Shown piece by piece: positions 51,419 to 61,094 of a stretch of 64,000 nucleotides of DNA. Source of the stretch: Tunturiibacter empetritectus (GTDB lineage: Bacteria > Acidobacteriota > Terriglobia > Terriglobales > Acidobacteriaceae); assembly GCF_014201375.1 (NCBI RefSeq), contig NZ_JACHDZ010000003.1:558001-622000 (forward strand), in the 5' to 3' direction. The position numbers and the translations under genes were made by a program. Numbering within the stretch: the first letter of the stretch is position 1; each line of letters starts with the position of its first letter. The notes under the pieces were generated by a model. The model saw only the letters and a list, made by a program, of their open reading frames with translations. It had not been told where the DNA came from and did not search any database.

Positions 51419-52474
51419 CTATGGGGCAGATAACGTGTTTACGCTCCACATGTAGTAATCAGGAGAGTCAGGAAGCAGTTTGTAGCTCGCCGGTCCTGTT
51501 GGGTCTGCAACAAAGCAATTATTATTTTGCGTTCCACCCTGATCAACGCTAAGAGTCAACAGTGGCATGGACGAGTTGAGAAGTTCCCAGCGGCCACTCA
51601 GTGCATTTAGCAGAGAAATTTGATCCGCGCCTAGAATTGGCAAGCCCTCCGAGCACTGTCCACTTTGATAATATGTCTCGAAGATGCTCCAGCCACGGTT
51701 ATCGTCCGCCATGCCTCGATCGGAGAACAGCGTCTCCCATTTGCCCGTTTGATGATTGAAAATTGTTGCATACCAAGTGGAATTGGCCGTGATTGGGTAG
51801 TCTTTTGTAAAAATTTCTATTTCGTACGCGGGTAAGTTCTGGACCTTTGCTTGCGCGTACTTTCCAACGAACGACTGATCAATAAGGATGCCGTCAGTCG
51901 CACTAGGACCAGGAATAGGTCCTCTAACAAAGTTACCGCCTCCTGGAGCACAGAAGTCGTAAACGTATAGAGCTGGGGTAGTTTTCACCGCATTTGGATC
52001 GGCGCTAGGTTGAGTGATATACGCGGTTCCTACTTCGAGACAACTCCCATTCGGCGGCCGGGTCGTGGCGGCATAGAGGACCTGCTGCGAGGTCGCACTT
52101 GCGGGAAGGCGAAGGCTGATTGTTTTCTCTGCATAAACAAGATGTTTTGCGTATATCCCAGAATAGATATTTTGAGAGGCCGGGATCATCATCACACCTG
52201 CATCTTCATGATCCTGATTGACGGTGGAAGATAAAGGCTTATTCCACAAGCGCCAAGTTCTAAAGCGGGATATATCAGATTTGGAGGCACCGGCGGGTGC
52301 TGGAACCGGCGCTGCGGCTTTAGGCACAAGTGGGTTAGGTGAAGGATAGGGGTCGGGAGCTTTCTGGTTTGTTCCCTTATTCGGTTGCTGACTCTGGCAA
52401 TCCGATAGGGTTCCAGGCGCGACACCAACAACCACAGATATTAGGAATAGGCAGAATTTAGGACGATGATTCAC
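51419..52474 (-). CDS. Exported protein of unknown function
   Basis: A 351-residue protein with a signal peptide (FCLFLISVVVGVAPGTLSDC), a Pro-rich linker (35-65) and a beta-rich body. Tyr, Trp and Asn are common (FRTWRLWNKP, TWYATIFNHQTGKWETLF, WSIFETYYQSGQC, DYYMWSV), and four or more Cys could form disulfides outside the cell. The body resembles neither a known enzyme nor an adhesin that I can name; a carbohydrate- or surface-binding role would fit the aromatic content. It lies 83 bases upstream of the CHAT gene on the same strand and is probably transcribed with it. Confidence 0.7.
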   Translation of the reverse strand: MNHRPKFCLFLISVVVGVAPGTLSDCQSQQPNKGTNQKAPDPYPSPNPLVPKAAAPVPAPAGASKSDISRFRTWRLWNKPLSSTVNQDHEDAGVMMIPASQNIYSGIYAKHLVYAEKTISLRLPASATSQQVLYAATTRPPNGSCLEVGTAYITQPSADPNAVKTTPALYVYDFCAPGGGNFVRGPIPGPSATDGILIDQSFVGKYAQAKVQNLPAYEIEIFTKDYPITANSTWYATIFNHQTGKWETLFSDRGMADDNRGWSIFETYYQSGQCSEGLPILGADQISLLNALSGRWELLNSSMPLLTLSVDQGGTQNNNCFVADPTGPASYKLLPDSPDYYMWSVNTLSAP

Positions 52475-52710
52475 TAAAGTGATCCTCGTTTCTCAGGAGT
52501 TTAGTGCGAGGAATAGCGGGCCCTAATTCGTCAAGGAATAATAGCCCACTTCTTGATAATAGTGAGATATTTTATTGACACAACTATCTTCTTGTTATAA
52601 ATTTCGAATCTCAAGACAGAACGGGGCGCGCAGTTAGGCCAGTTAACTCGGGCAATTTTGATCACGATTCGGCAAGGTTTAGCTTTCTCCGATAGAGAAA
52701 AGGAAGCTTT

Positions 52711-54969
52711 ATGCGCGTGACTTGTATTTTTGAAAGAGCCCTGTGCCTCTGTCTATTGATATCTTCTCCATTCCTGTCGTATGCACAGGCGACAATGGAC
52801 AATGCTGATGTGATACGCCAAAAGCAACTTGGTGACACTGACGCTCAAATAATCGCAACAATCAAGAGACACCACACCGCGTTTGTATTCGACGATGTTT
52901 CGAGGCAAGCTCTCGTTTCGGCAGGAATTTCGATGGCCGTTCAATTATCCATGTACGGATCTAGTAATAATCCTCCGAAAAGCACGACGACGACCTTGCA
53001 AAACCGAAATCTGATCTCTCCGCCGCTTCTTTCACCAAACTCAAACAAAACCACTTCAATTCAGGCAGGAGATAGTCCCGCAAGCAATGCGGTGGCTGGC
53101 GCTGCGAATTCCCATGGGAGTGGTCCGACGCCGTCTGATTTGCAGGTTCTTTCAACCATCATTCAACCTTTGGGATGCGGCGCTGTTCCATCGCCCAGTA
53201 ATAATTTTATTACGACGAACCCTGTTACTCCGGCTCCCACCATTATGGGACCGGAGGCGCCGAAGGGTACGTGGGTCATGCTGAACGCAAATAGCTCAGG
53301 AGCCGAGATATATACGAAGTCTACTGTTTACGTGGGCTATATAAATCGTCTTCGCTATGGAGCGTCTCTAGGCGGAGTTGTCACTATGCTTGCAGTCCCT
53401 CCACTCCCCTCGCAGTTATTTCCATCTTCACCAGTTGCAACTCAGAATTCACCGAACACAAATCAAAAAGCTCCGAAGCCCGCCCCCGCAACGGCTGCGA
53501 CCGCTGGTCAGCTGATACAGAGCCACTTCAACGACTTCAATAATTGTCTATTTAACAAAATACAACCGGAAGTCAGCGCATTCGAAGGGAAATTGGCTTC
53601 CGAAGAAATTATGCTAAATGGTGCGACTACGAGAATAAAAAGCACATTAGATTCGTTGCAGCCCATTGCCAACAGCGCTAACGAGGCGAGGGCCGCGGCC
53701 GATCTGTCGATCTTCCCAAGACAAGACATTCCTCAATTTCCCATAGCGGAGGTCACGCAACTGAGGGGTTTGCTTCAGCAATTCGCTTCCCTGTATACGC
53801 AATTCTCTCCATGGGCATCTTCTGATAGCACGGATACCACCAATTCGGCAGTGTTTCAGGCGGCTAACTCGTTGGCGGGAACGTTGACCGCTACGTTGGA
53901 CAAATATTTAGATCAAGGAACCATCGGCGCAACCGAAGCCGCCAAGGGCAACGGGACGACGACAGGCATCCCTAACCCCATGATTGGGGCAGAAACCAAA
54001 GTGGGGGGGGTGCCGTCGAAAACAGCCCTAGGCACTGGAACAAACGCTGGGACAGTTTCCGATCCAGCTAAAAGCGCAGATGCCGCCACTGTCGCGAACA
54101 AGGGCGCGAACTCCAGCTTGGGTGGCGGGACGTTAAATCCGCCTATAATTCCTGTTGGGTCGAAGGAGGTTACAAATTACGAAGCAAATCGAACCTTTGT
54201 GCAAGAATGGCAGATTCAGTTTGAGAAGGTCGCCGGCGCAAATGACAGTTACTTCATCACATACTACGCGCCGCCGTGCGGTGGCTATTTTGGGCAAGGC
54301 ACTTCTACTCAAATGCAGTTGACTGTAATCGATAATTGGGATCTTACGCAGAAGTTGACGCCAATAACCCTTGACAAAATAATTTGTGAACCGGCTATTA
54401 CCATTACCAATGGTCTAGGCTTGTCTTTCATTTCGGATCGGACCCCCGCTTTCGTTCCCGGAGTCGAGAAAAACTCACAGGGCATTCCGATTCTGGATTC
54501 AACCGGTAACCCCGTCATAGTTCAGACTTTGGGGTACTCGACAAACGCGCTAGTCAGACCCGGCTATGCTCTTCAAGTAGATGCGTCACTTTGGTCTCCG
54601 AAGCAAATGACGTTCGAAATGCATTGGAGCGTTGGAGCAATGCTAACTGCTGCAACCGGAGGAGCAACTACTGACATTATCACCGGTCCTGCATTTTCCT
54701 TTAAGCGCCGGGCATTCTTTGTGTCGCCAGTTTACGACCTTGGCTTGCGAACGGAGTACCAGAAGGGATTTGTGATAGGCATGCCCCAGGGCAATCTGAC
54801 TTCTCCCCCTACACAGCAAGTGTGGAAGTCCGGCTTTGGTTTCACCATTACATTTCCATTCAATCAAAGTACTAACACGACAACATCCACAACAAATAGC
54901 GGAAACGCTAGCCAAACCCCAACTGGAACTCAGCAGCCGAAAGGGTCTGACAAAGCCAAAACGAAATGA
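52711..54969 (+). CDS. Large exported protein of unknown function
   Basis: A 752-residue protein with signal peptide (LCLCLLISSPFLSYAQA). Just after it, MDNADVIRQKQLGDTDAQII (about 30-49) matches a short helical domain often found at the start of secreted acidobacterial proteins (pattern NADVIxLxxxGLSxxxI). The middle is Pro/Thr/Asn-rich and low in complexity (about 85-190 and 410-480), with a helical part between (EVSAFEGKLASEEIMLNGA, LFNKIQPE). The C-terminal third is beta-rich, ends with FGFTITFPFNQS and could be a membrane-inserted or binding domain. AAGGAAG precedes the ATG. It is divergent from the CHAT-side genes, with a 236-base AT-rich promoter region between. Confidence 0.72.
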   Translation: MRVTCIFERALCLCLLISSPFLSYAQATMDNADVIRQKQLGDTDAQIIATIKRHHTAFVFDDVSRQALVSAGISMAVQLSMYGSSNNPPKSTTTTLQNRNLISPPLLSPNSNKTTSIQAGDSPASNAVAGAANSHGSGPTPSDLQVLSTIIQPLGCGAVPSPSNNFITTNPVTPAPTIMGPEAPKGTWVMLNANSSGAEIYTKSTVYVGYINRLRYGASLGGVVTMLAVPPLPSQLFPSSPVATQNSPNTNQKAPKPAPATAATAGQLIQSHFNDFNNCLFNKIQPEVSAFEGKLASEEIMLNGATTRIKSTLDSLQPIANSANEARAAADLSIFPRQDIPQFPIAEVTQLRGLLQQFASLYTQFSPWASSDSTDTTNSAVFQAANSLAGTLTATLDKYLDQGTIGATEAAKGNGTTTGIPNPMIGAETKVGGVPSKTALGTGTNAGTVSDPAKSADAATVANKGANSSLGGGTLNPPIIPVGSKEVTNYEANRTFVQEWQIQFEKVAGANDSYFITYYAPPCGGYFGQGTSTQMQLTVIDNWDLTQKLTPITLDKIICEPAITITNGLGLSFISDRTPAFVPGVEKNSQGIPILDSTGNPVIVQTLGYSTNALVRPGYALQVDASLWSPKQMTFEMHWSVGAMLTAATGGATTDIITGPAFSFKRRAFFVSPVYDLGLRTEYQKGFVIGMPQGNLTSPPTQQVWKSGFGFTITFPFNQSTNTTTSTTNSGNASQTPTGTQQPKGSDKAKTK

Positions 54970-55615
54970 CCTTTTGTGTTCGTGGCTGTCAGCTTACGCA
55001 AGATCACCCTGCCGCGATCATTCGCTTATAATCAGGCGTGACTGCGCAATTAGGAGAGTCTGGCAGTCTATTGTTTAAGTCCAAAGTATGAGTATGGAAG
55101 TTATCGGCAATATGAGCAGATTTCTCGGGGATGACCTACGCGATTAATTAGCACCAACGCAAAAATTGCTATTGCGGCTTCGAGTTTTCGATCTACGCGT
55201 TTGAGGCTCTGAAAGATGGAACTCGGAAGTCGGCAAAGTCCCTTGGTTCATATTCACTACTTCAACCCTCGTTGCCAGTGAAGTTACCGAAATGGCTCAT
55301 CGAGAAAAGTCTTTTTCGCGACAGACTTTGAAATAAAGCTCAAAACGCCATAATGCAGCGCACCATTGTCAAAAGTGTTCACACTGGATTTCGCAGTTGG
55401 TGCCCCATACATGTATCAGATCTGCGGTGCAAACAGGACGTCTACATGCCGTTGCATGGTTGCATGGATTCACCGCCCTGGATCTTTGCTATCAGCAGGT
55501 GAATGCGTGTCCAATTTCATCAGTTGCATCGATCCGATTGAAGGAGAGGGCCTTATCTCTCAACCACCTTCGTTGACCGCAAAGACCAGCTTGTCCGAAC
55601 TCAGGCACGCTAATT
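54970..55615. other. Gene-free stretch between the secreted protein and the relaxase
   Basis: I see no supported gene. A 137-codon open frame at 55366 runs into the antisense of the relaxase gene and is not protein-like. The composition changes from AT-rich on the left to GC-rich on the right, so this may be a junction between two acquired segments. Confidence 0.35.
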
Positions 55616-58372
55616 TCAGCTCATGTGGAGACCCTGCGATATTTCTAGGTTTACAGACGACCGTCCGATACGCTGTCCTACCTCTTGAATCTCCGGAGCT
55701 TCCTGGAGTGCCGTGGCTTTCGTCACATTCCGGCTTAGCTCCTGCCCTAGCGTCTTTGCATCGTTTGTATAAATCTTGACGTCGAACTGCGCACGCGAGA
55801 CGGACACGTAAGCCATGCGGCTGTTCAGCAGTTCCCCGTGTGCTTGTGAAGAGTCCACATGAATCAAAACACGGTCTGCGGTCTGCCCTTGGCTGCTGTG
55901 GCTCGTCACCGCATAACCGTAGTCGAGATGCGGATGCTGCCTAGCGTTGAAAGCGACCTCACGTCCTGAATCCATGTTCAATTTCAGATTGCCGTCCTTG
56001 TCGATTTGTTCCACCGTGCCAAACTCGCGGTTAGCGAGCGTTTGGTCGTAAAACGGAGCGGTCACCTGCACTCTGTCCCCGCGGGCAAAGCTGCGTTCAT
56101 TGTCGCGATAGACAGTCACTCCTTGCAGACGTCGTGGATCATAACTTAGTTCTTCGCCGCCACGACGCTTCACCGTCACTATGTTTGTCTTTCGATCGGT
56201 GGCCGTTACGCGTGCATATTCTCCAGCCTGTATTCCAAGAGGCTTGCTTCCTTTGGAGTACCGGATGACGTCACCTTTTTCATAATTCTGTGCATGCTGC
56301 CGATCCGCCCCCGTGATGTCTTGGCGTGCATATAGCACATGCACGCGATGCTCTTCCGCGCTGACTTTGTTCTGTGCCTGCATAGCGCGATGGATGCGCT
56401 GATTAATCTCGCGGCGAGATTCATTGTCGGGAGAGACCACCAATGTGCGCTCCGGGGAGCGTACATACTCCCGCGCAATTTCACTGATACGTTCTTCACG
56501 CTCTTTGATCTCCACCACGCGGCCCTGTTCGTCGAGATTGCCAATGGCTGCGCGCACCTCGCCACGTGCAAGTTGCTGAACGGCTTCTTTTAGCGCGGGA
56601 TCCTTCTGCCGGATGATCTCATCGAGATATGCCGTGCGCAGGCCAGCTTCCCGCAACTGCGCATAAGGTCGGCCAGCTTCGACAGCCTCATGCTGCCGCG
56701 TGTCACCGACGAAAAGCACGCGATCATTCTCCTTTAATCGCTCCACAAACGTGTGCATCTGTTGCGTGCTCGCCATGCTCGATTCATCGACCACATAGAG
56801 CCGTTTTCGACCGTCGTCGTCCCGCTCCCCGCGTGCAAGGTGACGTTGCAACGTCTGCGTCTCGATACCAACTTCGGCCAACTTCTGCGCAGCTCGCGAT
56901 GTCGGAACGAGTCCCTCGATCTCATAGCCTGCACGCTCAGCAGCTTCTCGGACAACGCCTAAGGAGGTTGTCTTCCCAGCCCCGGCTACACCCTCCAAGG
57001 CCATCATCTGATCACGCGTCGTCAGAACTGCCTCGACCGCGTGCCGCTGGCTCACGCTGAGATGTCCATTTTCTGCCAAAATCTGTTCTCGAACGTTCCC
57101 GTCAGCCAACACCTCGCGCGTATCCTTGCCCAGCTTCATCCGCTCGATCAGCTCGCGCTCGTAGCCCTGCATCTCGTGCGTCGTGTACGCACGGCTAGCG
57201 GCTCCTATTCTTCGCTCTACCTCGACCAGACTCTCGTCCGCGGCACGGCGTTCAAACTCTACTCGAATCTCCAGCAGACGAGCTTCACCCATCGTGTGTT
57301 TCAACGCGTCCCTCATAAGAGAACGCTCATCTACAACAGCCTCGCGCTCCATGCCGCGCTCTCGTGCGTAGCTGAAGCCCTCATGGGCCGCACGTTGCGA
57401 AGACCCGGGGCCTAGCTCTACAACATCTCGTTTGGCCGCTTCTCTAAGCACACGCTGCGGCTGCTGGCCGTACTCGATGGCCATCTGCTGATGACGCGCG
57501 CGAACCTCTTCATGGGAGAGCGGCTGCTTGGCATCACGGGTCTGGTGGGCCGCGATTTGCGCAGCGCCGGCTCCCGACGTTCCACGGGCTGCCATGTGAT
57601 CGACGATCTGCTGCCGCCGCGGACTCGACGCTTCCAGGTAATCGTGCGAATATCCTTTAATCTCCGGCTGTCCGTGTTCGCCGCGTTCGATCTGGTAGCC
57701 CAGCCCCTGTAAATGCGCGGCCAGCTCCGAGCGGTAGACTGCCGTTGCGTACTGCTGCGTCTTGTACAGCTCCTGAGGCTGCAAGGCCCGAGTGTTTCCA
57801 TCTGCGGTCTCAGTCAGGTTGAAGACCACTGCATGCGTATGAAGTTGCGGTGCGGCATATCCATCAACGGGTCGGCTGCTGTCATGCTCAAACTTCGCCA
57901 CAGCCCATGCACCAGTCGTCTGAGCCGGAGCGATGCCACCAATGCGGGCCTGGACGTATTTCTCCATCTCGTCGAGCGCCGTCCTGACGCTCTCGTGGTG
58001 TGCCTCGCGCACACGACTATCGCCGCCCACCAAGGCGGTGAGCGATACAGACTTCGGTGCGCTGAATGTCGCATCCCATCCGGCACGATGCTCCATTGTG
58101 CGCACCATCTCGCCGCGCTCATTCTCATACTCACGCGCGGTTTGATGACGTACAAGCTGCTCTCCGGTCGATGGGTGCTGGCCTTCAGACAATCGGGTGA
58201 ACTGTTGCTCCTGCACCTCACCAGCCAATCCCCACCGCTCCGCAAGCCGGCCCTGCCACTCGCCACGCACCCGTTCTCCTTCGGTGTAGTAGTTCTCTTT
58301 GGCGTTGGCAAACTCCGCTTCGTGATAGGCCTGCGCCTGTCCGGAGCTGATCGGCTTGGAGAGCGTCACCAT
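55616..58372 (-). CDS. TrwC/TraI-type MobF relaxase-helicase
   Basis: MobF relaxases nick DNA at oriT and carry the strand into the recipient; the C-terminal half is a RecD-like helicase. The 918-residue protein has the N-terminal tyrosines (ENYYTEGERVRG, Tyr about 28-29) and DATFSAPKSVSL. The three-histidine metal motif is in PQLHTHAVVFN, and EHDSSRPVDGY lies before it. The helicase part has Walker A GVAGAGKTTS (Lys467), VPTSRAAQKLAE, the DExx-like VVDESSMAS and the C-terminal ATSHSSQGQTAD-type motif (YAVTSHSSQGQTADRV). All parts are present, so it looks functional. It lies eight bases after the coupling-protein gene. Confidence 0.95.
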   Translation of the reverse strand: MVTLSKPISSGQAQAYHEAEFANAKENYYTEGERVRGEWQGRLAERWGLAGEVQEQQFTRLSEGQHPSTGEQLVRHQTAREYENERGEMVRTMEHRAGWDATFSAPKSVSLTALVGGDSRVREAHHESVRTALDEMEKYVQARIGGIAPAQTTGAWAVAKFEHDSSRPVDGYAAPQLHTHAVVFNLTETADGNTRALQPQELYKTQQYATAVYRSELAAHLQGLGYQIERGEHGQPEIKGYSHDYLEASSPRRQQIVDHMAARGTSGAGAAQIAAHQTRDAKQPLSHEEVRARHQQMAIEYGQQPQRVLREAAKRDVVELGPGSSQRAAHEGFSYARERGMEREAVVDERSLMRDALKHTMGEARLLEIRVEFERRAADESLVEVERRIGAASRAYTTHEMQGYERELIERMKLGKDTREVLADGNVREQILAENGHLSVSQRHAVEAVLTTRDQMMALEGVAGAGKTTSLGVVREAAERAGYEIEGLVPTSRAAQKLAEVGIETQTLQRHLARGERDDDGRKRLYVVDESSMASTQQMHTFVERLKENDRVLFVGDTRQHEAVEAGRPYAQLREAGLRTAYLDEIIRQKDPALKEAVQQLARGEVRAAIGNLDEQGRVVEIKEREERISEIAREYVRSPERTLVVSPDNESRREINQRIHRAMQAQNKVSAEEHRVHVLYARQDITGADRQHAQNYEKGDVIRYSKGSKPLGIQAGEYARVTATDRKTNIVTVKRRGGEELSYDPRRLQGVTVYRDNERSFARGDRVQVTAPFYDQTLANREFGTVEQIDKDGNLKLNMDSGREVAFNARQHPHLDYGYAVTSHSSQGQTADRVLIHVDSSQAHGELLNSRMAYVSVSRAQFDVKIYTNDAKTLGQELSRNVTKATALQEAPEIQEVGQRIGRSSVNLEISQGLHMS

Positions 58373-58379
58373 GATTGCA

Positions 58380-60368
58380 TCACTCGAAATACGGATGCTG
58401 CTCGTTCACTTTCGCTGGCTGTTGTTCCTGGCTCTTTTGGACTCTCTGCGGCAACTTCCGCTGCGGGGCTGGCTGCATGACCGGCTCTTCTGCTTCGATT
58501 GGCGTCTGCTCTGCTGCCGATCTCATCTGAACTCCCGTCTTCAACTTTCGCTCGATGAACTTTTCGGCGTGACTCCGCAGCTCGACGTAAGGGAAGTGCA
58601 TCTGCACGACCAGATTGCCGTGCTTCAAGTAGCCGTGCAGTGGATCGAGTCCACCAACCTCGGATGCCATAACCAGGGGCTCACGCGTTATGTCACGCTG
58701 TTCGCTCTCGCGCCCGCGTGGGAAGGCGCCCTTTACACGCGACTCGCGGAAGCGTTCTACCTCGATCTCCCCGATGGCCTTTGAGATCCATTCGGACGCG
58801 TGCGGCTCGCTCGTCTTCAGGAAGATCTTCGTCGCTGGCTGGCTCAACATCGCCTCGGCAACATGGCCGTAAAGTGCCTCGACCTGAGCTTTGCCCTGGA
58901 AGCCGAGTACCATCGGGTTATTCGATTTGCGGTTCTCCGTCACCGCCGTCTTGAGTTGTGGGAGATGCTGTAAGCTGGCCAGCTCGTCGAGCACGAACCA
59001 GGTTTTGCGCCGCACTGTGTCGTCGTTCATCATCCGCAGCACCAGCAGGTCGAGCCACAGGCTCACCAGTGGCCGCATCCGCTCGCGCATCGTCGGCTTC
59101 GATGTGATAAACACCCAGCCTTTGCGCTGCTGCGCCCACTCAACGGTGCTCCATCGTCGGTCAGTTTCACTCTCTGTAGGGAGCAGCTTGAACGCATCGG
59201 CGACCATATTAAGCGACCCCAGAACTCCGCTTCGTTGGTTCGCCGCCCCGCGGTCGATCATGGCCGCCATCTCTGTTCCTTCGATCCGTTTGTCGATCTC
59301 ATCTGCGTTGCTCATCCAGTATGTGAGCTCTTGCGGCGTCGGCCGGAGATTGATCAAGTGCGCGAAGATCTTGCGCGGCGCTTCGACGAAGAACCGGTTC
59401 TCCCGCCCCTGATCCGGGAACAAGCTAACGGCTAAGGTCAGGGCCTCTGCTTCGTGCGGGACCTCATCGCCTGGGGTCCAGAACGGACACCGGGCATCGA
59501 GCGGATTCAGTACCACGTCGCCGCGCCCTTCGTTGTAAAACTGCGGCAGATATTCCATCGCAGGGTCGTACACGATGGCGGCTTCGCCACGGTCGGCGAT
59601 CTGCGAAAGAAGCTGGCGGATCGTCGCACTCTTGCCGGTGCCGCTGTCGCCCACGATGAGGAAGTGCATCGCCTCGCGGTCACGCGGAATACGGACCCAG
59701 CTGCTGAGGTTTTTATGCACGAGTCTGTCCCACCACGTTTGCTCTTCATTGACGAACGCAATGCCATCGGGACGACCCAGCTTCGCATTGAACTCCGCCG
59801 TCCTCACCAGCTCCGGGCCGCGCAACCGCCGACCATGCTTCCAAACCATCCGCCGCGCGCGGTCCTTCGGAACCGCCACCAACAGTGCTAGGACGAAGAA
59901 TCCTGCCGTCCATTCAGCCGGCGCCTTTATCAAGTCCCGGGTCCTTTGATCTTTGAACACGAACCTGCCCAGCAGCGCGTGCAGCCCTCGGTGGTTGTAC
60001 GTCCCGGTCACATATTGCAACTGCGTAATGCCGTCGCTCACGCCCTCATCCGTCAGCTGGTACCCGTGCCTCCCGTCCGGACCGGTCACTGGCTCGATCT
60101 CGTCGTCGATCAGCAGCCGTTGGCCCTTGCCCACGACGGCCTCCAGCAAGGTGTACTTCCCCGTCGCGGTCGGCGATCCCCGGCCTAAAGTTCCGCTCCT
60201 CAGATAATCCGTCAGGTAAAGTTTTTGCGCCGCTGTCCATCGCTCCCTGTACTGCATCGTCAGCGCGCCGGCAAGGAACACGCCCGTCAGCAGGATCGCC
60301 GCCCACGTCCACACCGGCGTCCGGTTCGGCCATGCTTTCGAGTACTCTTTACGCCCCCATTCCGCCAT
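58380..60368 (-). CDS. TrwB/TraD-type conjugative coupling protein (T4CP)
   Basis: Inner-membrane ATPase that brings the relaxase-DNA complex to the transfer channel. The 662-residue protein starts MAEWGRKEYSKAWPN (ATG 60368) and has two membrane helices (AAILLTGVFLAGALTMQY and AGFFVLALLVAVPK). The Walker A motif is GDSGTGKSATI with Lys246, the TrwB pattern DREAMHFLIVGDSGTGKS. Walker B is in KTWFVLDELASLQHLPQL, followed by AVTENRKSNNPMVLGFQG. The C-terminal tail is Pro/Gln-rich and may contact partners. It overlaps the small RHH gene by 20 bases and precedes the relaxase by 7, so the three form one operon. Confidence 0.94.
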   Translation of the reverse strand: MAEWGRKEYSKAWPNRTPVWTWAAILLTGVFLAGALTMQYRERWTAAQKLYLTDYLRSGTLGRGSPTATGKYTLLEAVVGKGQRLLIDDEIEPVTGPDGRHGYQLTDEGVSDGITQLQYVTGTYNHRGLHALLGRFVFKDQRTRDLIKAPAEWTAGFFVLALLVAVPKDRARRMVWKHGRRLRGPELVRTAEFNAKLGRPDGIAFVNEEQTWWDRLVHKNLSSWVRIPRDREAMHFLIVGDSGTGKSATIRQLLSQIADRGEAAIVYDPAMEYLPQFYNEGRGDVVLNPLDARCPFWTPGDEVPHEAEALTLAVSLFPDQGRENRFFVEAPRKIFAHLINLRPTPQELTYWMSNADEIDKRIEGTEMAAMIDRGAANQRSGVLGSLNMVADAFKLLPTESETDRRWSTVEWAQQRKGWVFITSKPTMRERMRPLVSLWLDLLVLRMMNDDTVRRKTWFVLDELASLQHLPQLKTAVTENRKSNNPMVLGFQGKAQVEALYGHVAEAMLSQPATKIFLKTSEPHASEWISKAIGEIEVERFRESRVKGAFPRGRESEQRDITREPLVMASEVGGLDPLHGYLKHGNLVVQMHFPYVELRSHAEKFIERKLKTGVQMRSAAEQTPIEAEEPVMQPAPQRKLPQRVQKSQEQQPAKVNEQHPYFE

Positions 60369-60732
60369 CCCCCGCAGCCTCCTCCAGTTGGGTTTTCCGC
60401 AGGACCGGACGGACCGCCTGCAGGCGTTCACGTGCTCTCTCTACCTTCGTCGCATCCGCCCGTTCGATCAGACCGCGCAGCTCCGACTCAACCATCGGCT
60501 CACCCTTAGCCGTGCGGAAGCTCAGGTTTAAGAACAGCGACCGAAGCGCCAGCAATTCAGCCAGAATGACCTCACCAGACTCCATGCCGCCGTCGGCCGG
60601 CGCGATGAGCAGCGCGTCCCGAACCCACTCGGACAATGTCTTTCCCGCCCCGCGAGCCCGCTGTTCCAGCATGGCGAACTCTGCCTCGCTGACTTTCGTG
60701 CCAACTGATTTTGTACGGAGTGGCGGTTTCAT
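60349..60732 (-). CDS. RHH-type relaxosome accessory protein (MobC/TrwA-like)
   Basis: A 127-residue protein starting at ATG 60732 (GGTGG-type site upstream; earlier starts would add an unlikely leader). Residues 5-40 (RTKSVGTKVSEAEFAMLEQR with ARGAGKTLSEWVRDALL) match a ribbon-helix-helix DNA-binding domain of the MobC/TrwA kind, which binds near oriT and aids nicking. The C-terminal half is a charged helix (LAELLALRSLFLNL, VERARERLQAVRP), likely an oligomerisation or coupling-protein contact. It is first in the operon with the T4CP and MobF relaxase, as expected for a relaxosome protein. Confidence 0.8.
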   Translation of the reverse strand: MKPPLRTKSVGTKVSEAEFAMLEQRARGAGKTLSEWVRDALLIAPADGGMESGEVILAELLALRSLFLNLSFRTAKGEPMVESELRGLIERADATKVERARERLQAVRPVLRKTQLEEAAGDGGMGA

Positions 60733-61094
60733 AGACCACCGCCAAAGATCGAAGCGGGAAGTAGGCCACACGTACGGTGTACGTTGCTCAGTTTCGGGCA
60801 GCGGGGCCAAAAGCTGGCTAAGGGATTGGAACTCATATGGTTCCCCATCAGCAACCTGCGTTCGCCTCAAGAGTACCGCGTTTCTCGACGTTTTTCCATT
60901 GCCCGAATATTTTCAGCAAGTTCCCCAGCTATAACCTCAGGGTACTGTGCAGCTCCCATTCTGGGGTGACGTGTCATGCCTACAGCCGATGCGAAGCAGC
61001 GTGCTTTTTCTCTGAGGCGGAACGGAGTCCAGATGGAAGCCCCAGACGCAGCAAGGCCGCCTCCGAAGAGACGGCCTATGACAAGCGGCTCGGG
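60733..61094. promoter_or_regulatory. Upstream region of the mobilization operon, candidate oriT
   Basis: This 362-base region precedes the RHH-T4CP-relaxase operon and has several inverted repeats: ACGTAC-GGT-GTACGT (60770-60784), GGAAC-N7-GTTCC (60828-60844) and AGGCCG-N12-CGGCCT (61054-61077). An origin of transfer with sites for the RHH protein is often found here in TrwABC-type systems. No nick-site consensus can be confirmed, so this is a position-based guess. Confidence 0.35.

Noticed and set aside
55366..55779. 137-codon frame near the 3' end of the relaxase gene
   Set aside because: Its second half is antisense to the relaxase, there is no ribosome site, and its residues do not look like a folded protein.
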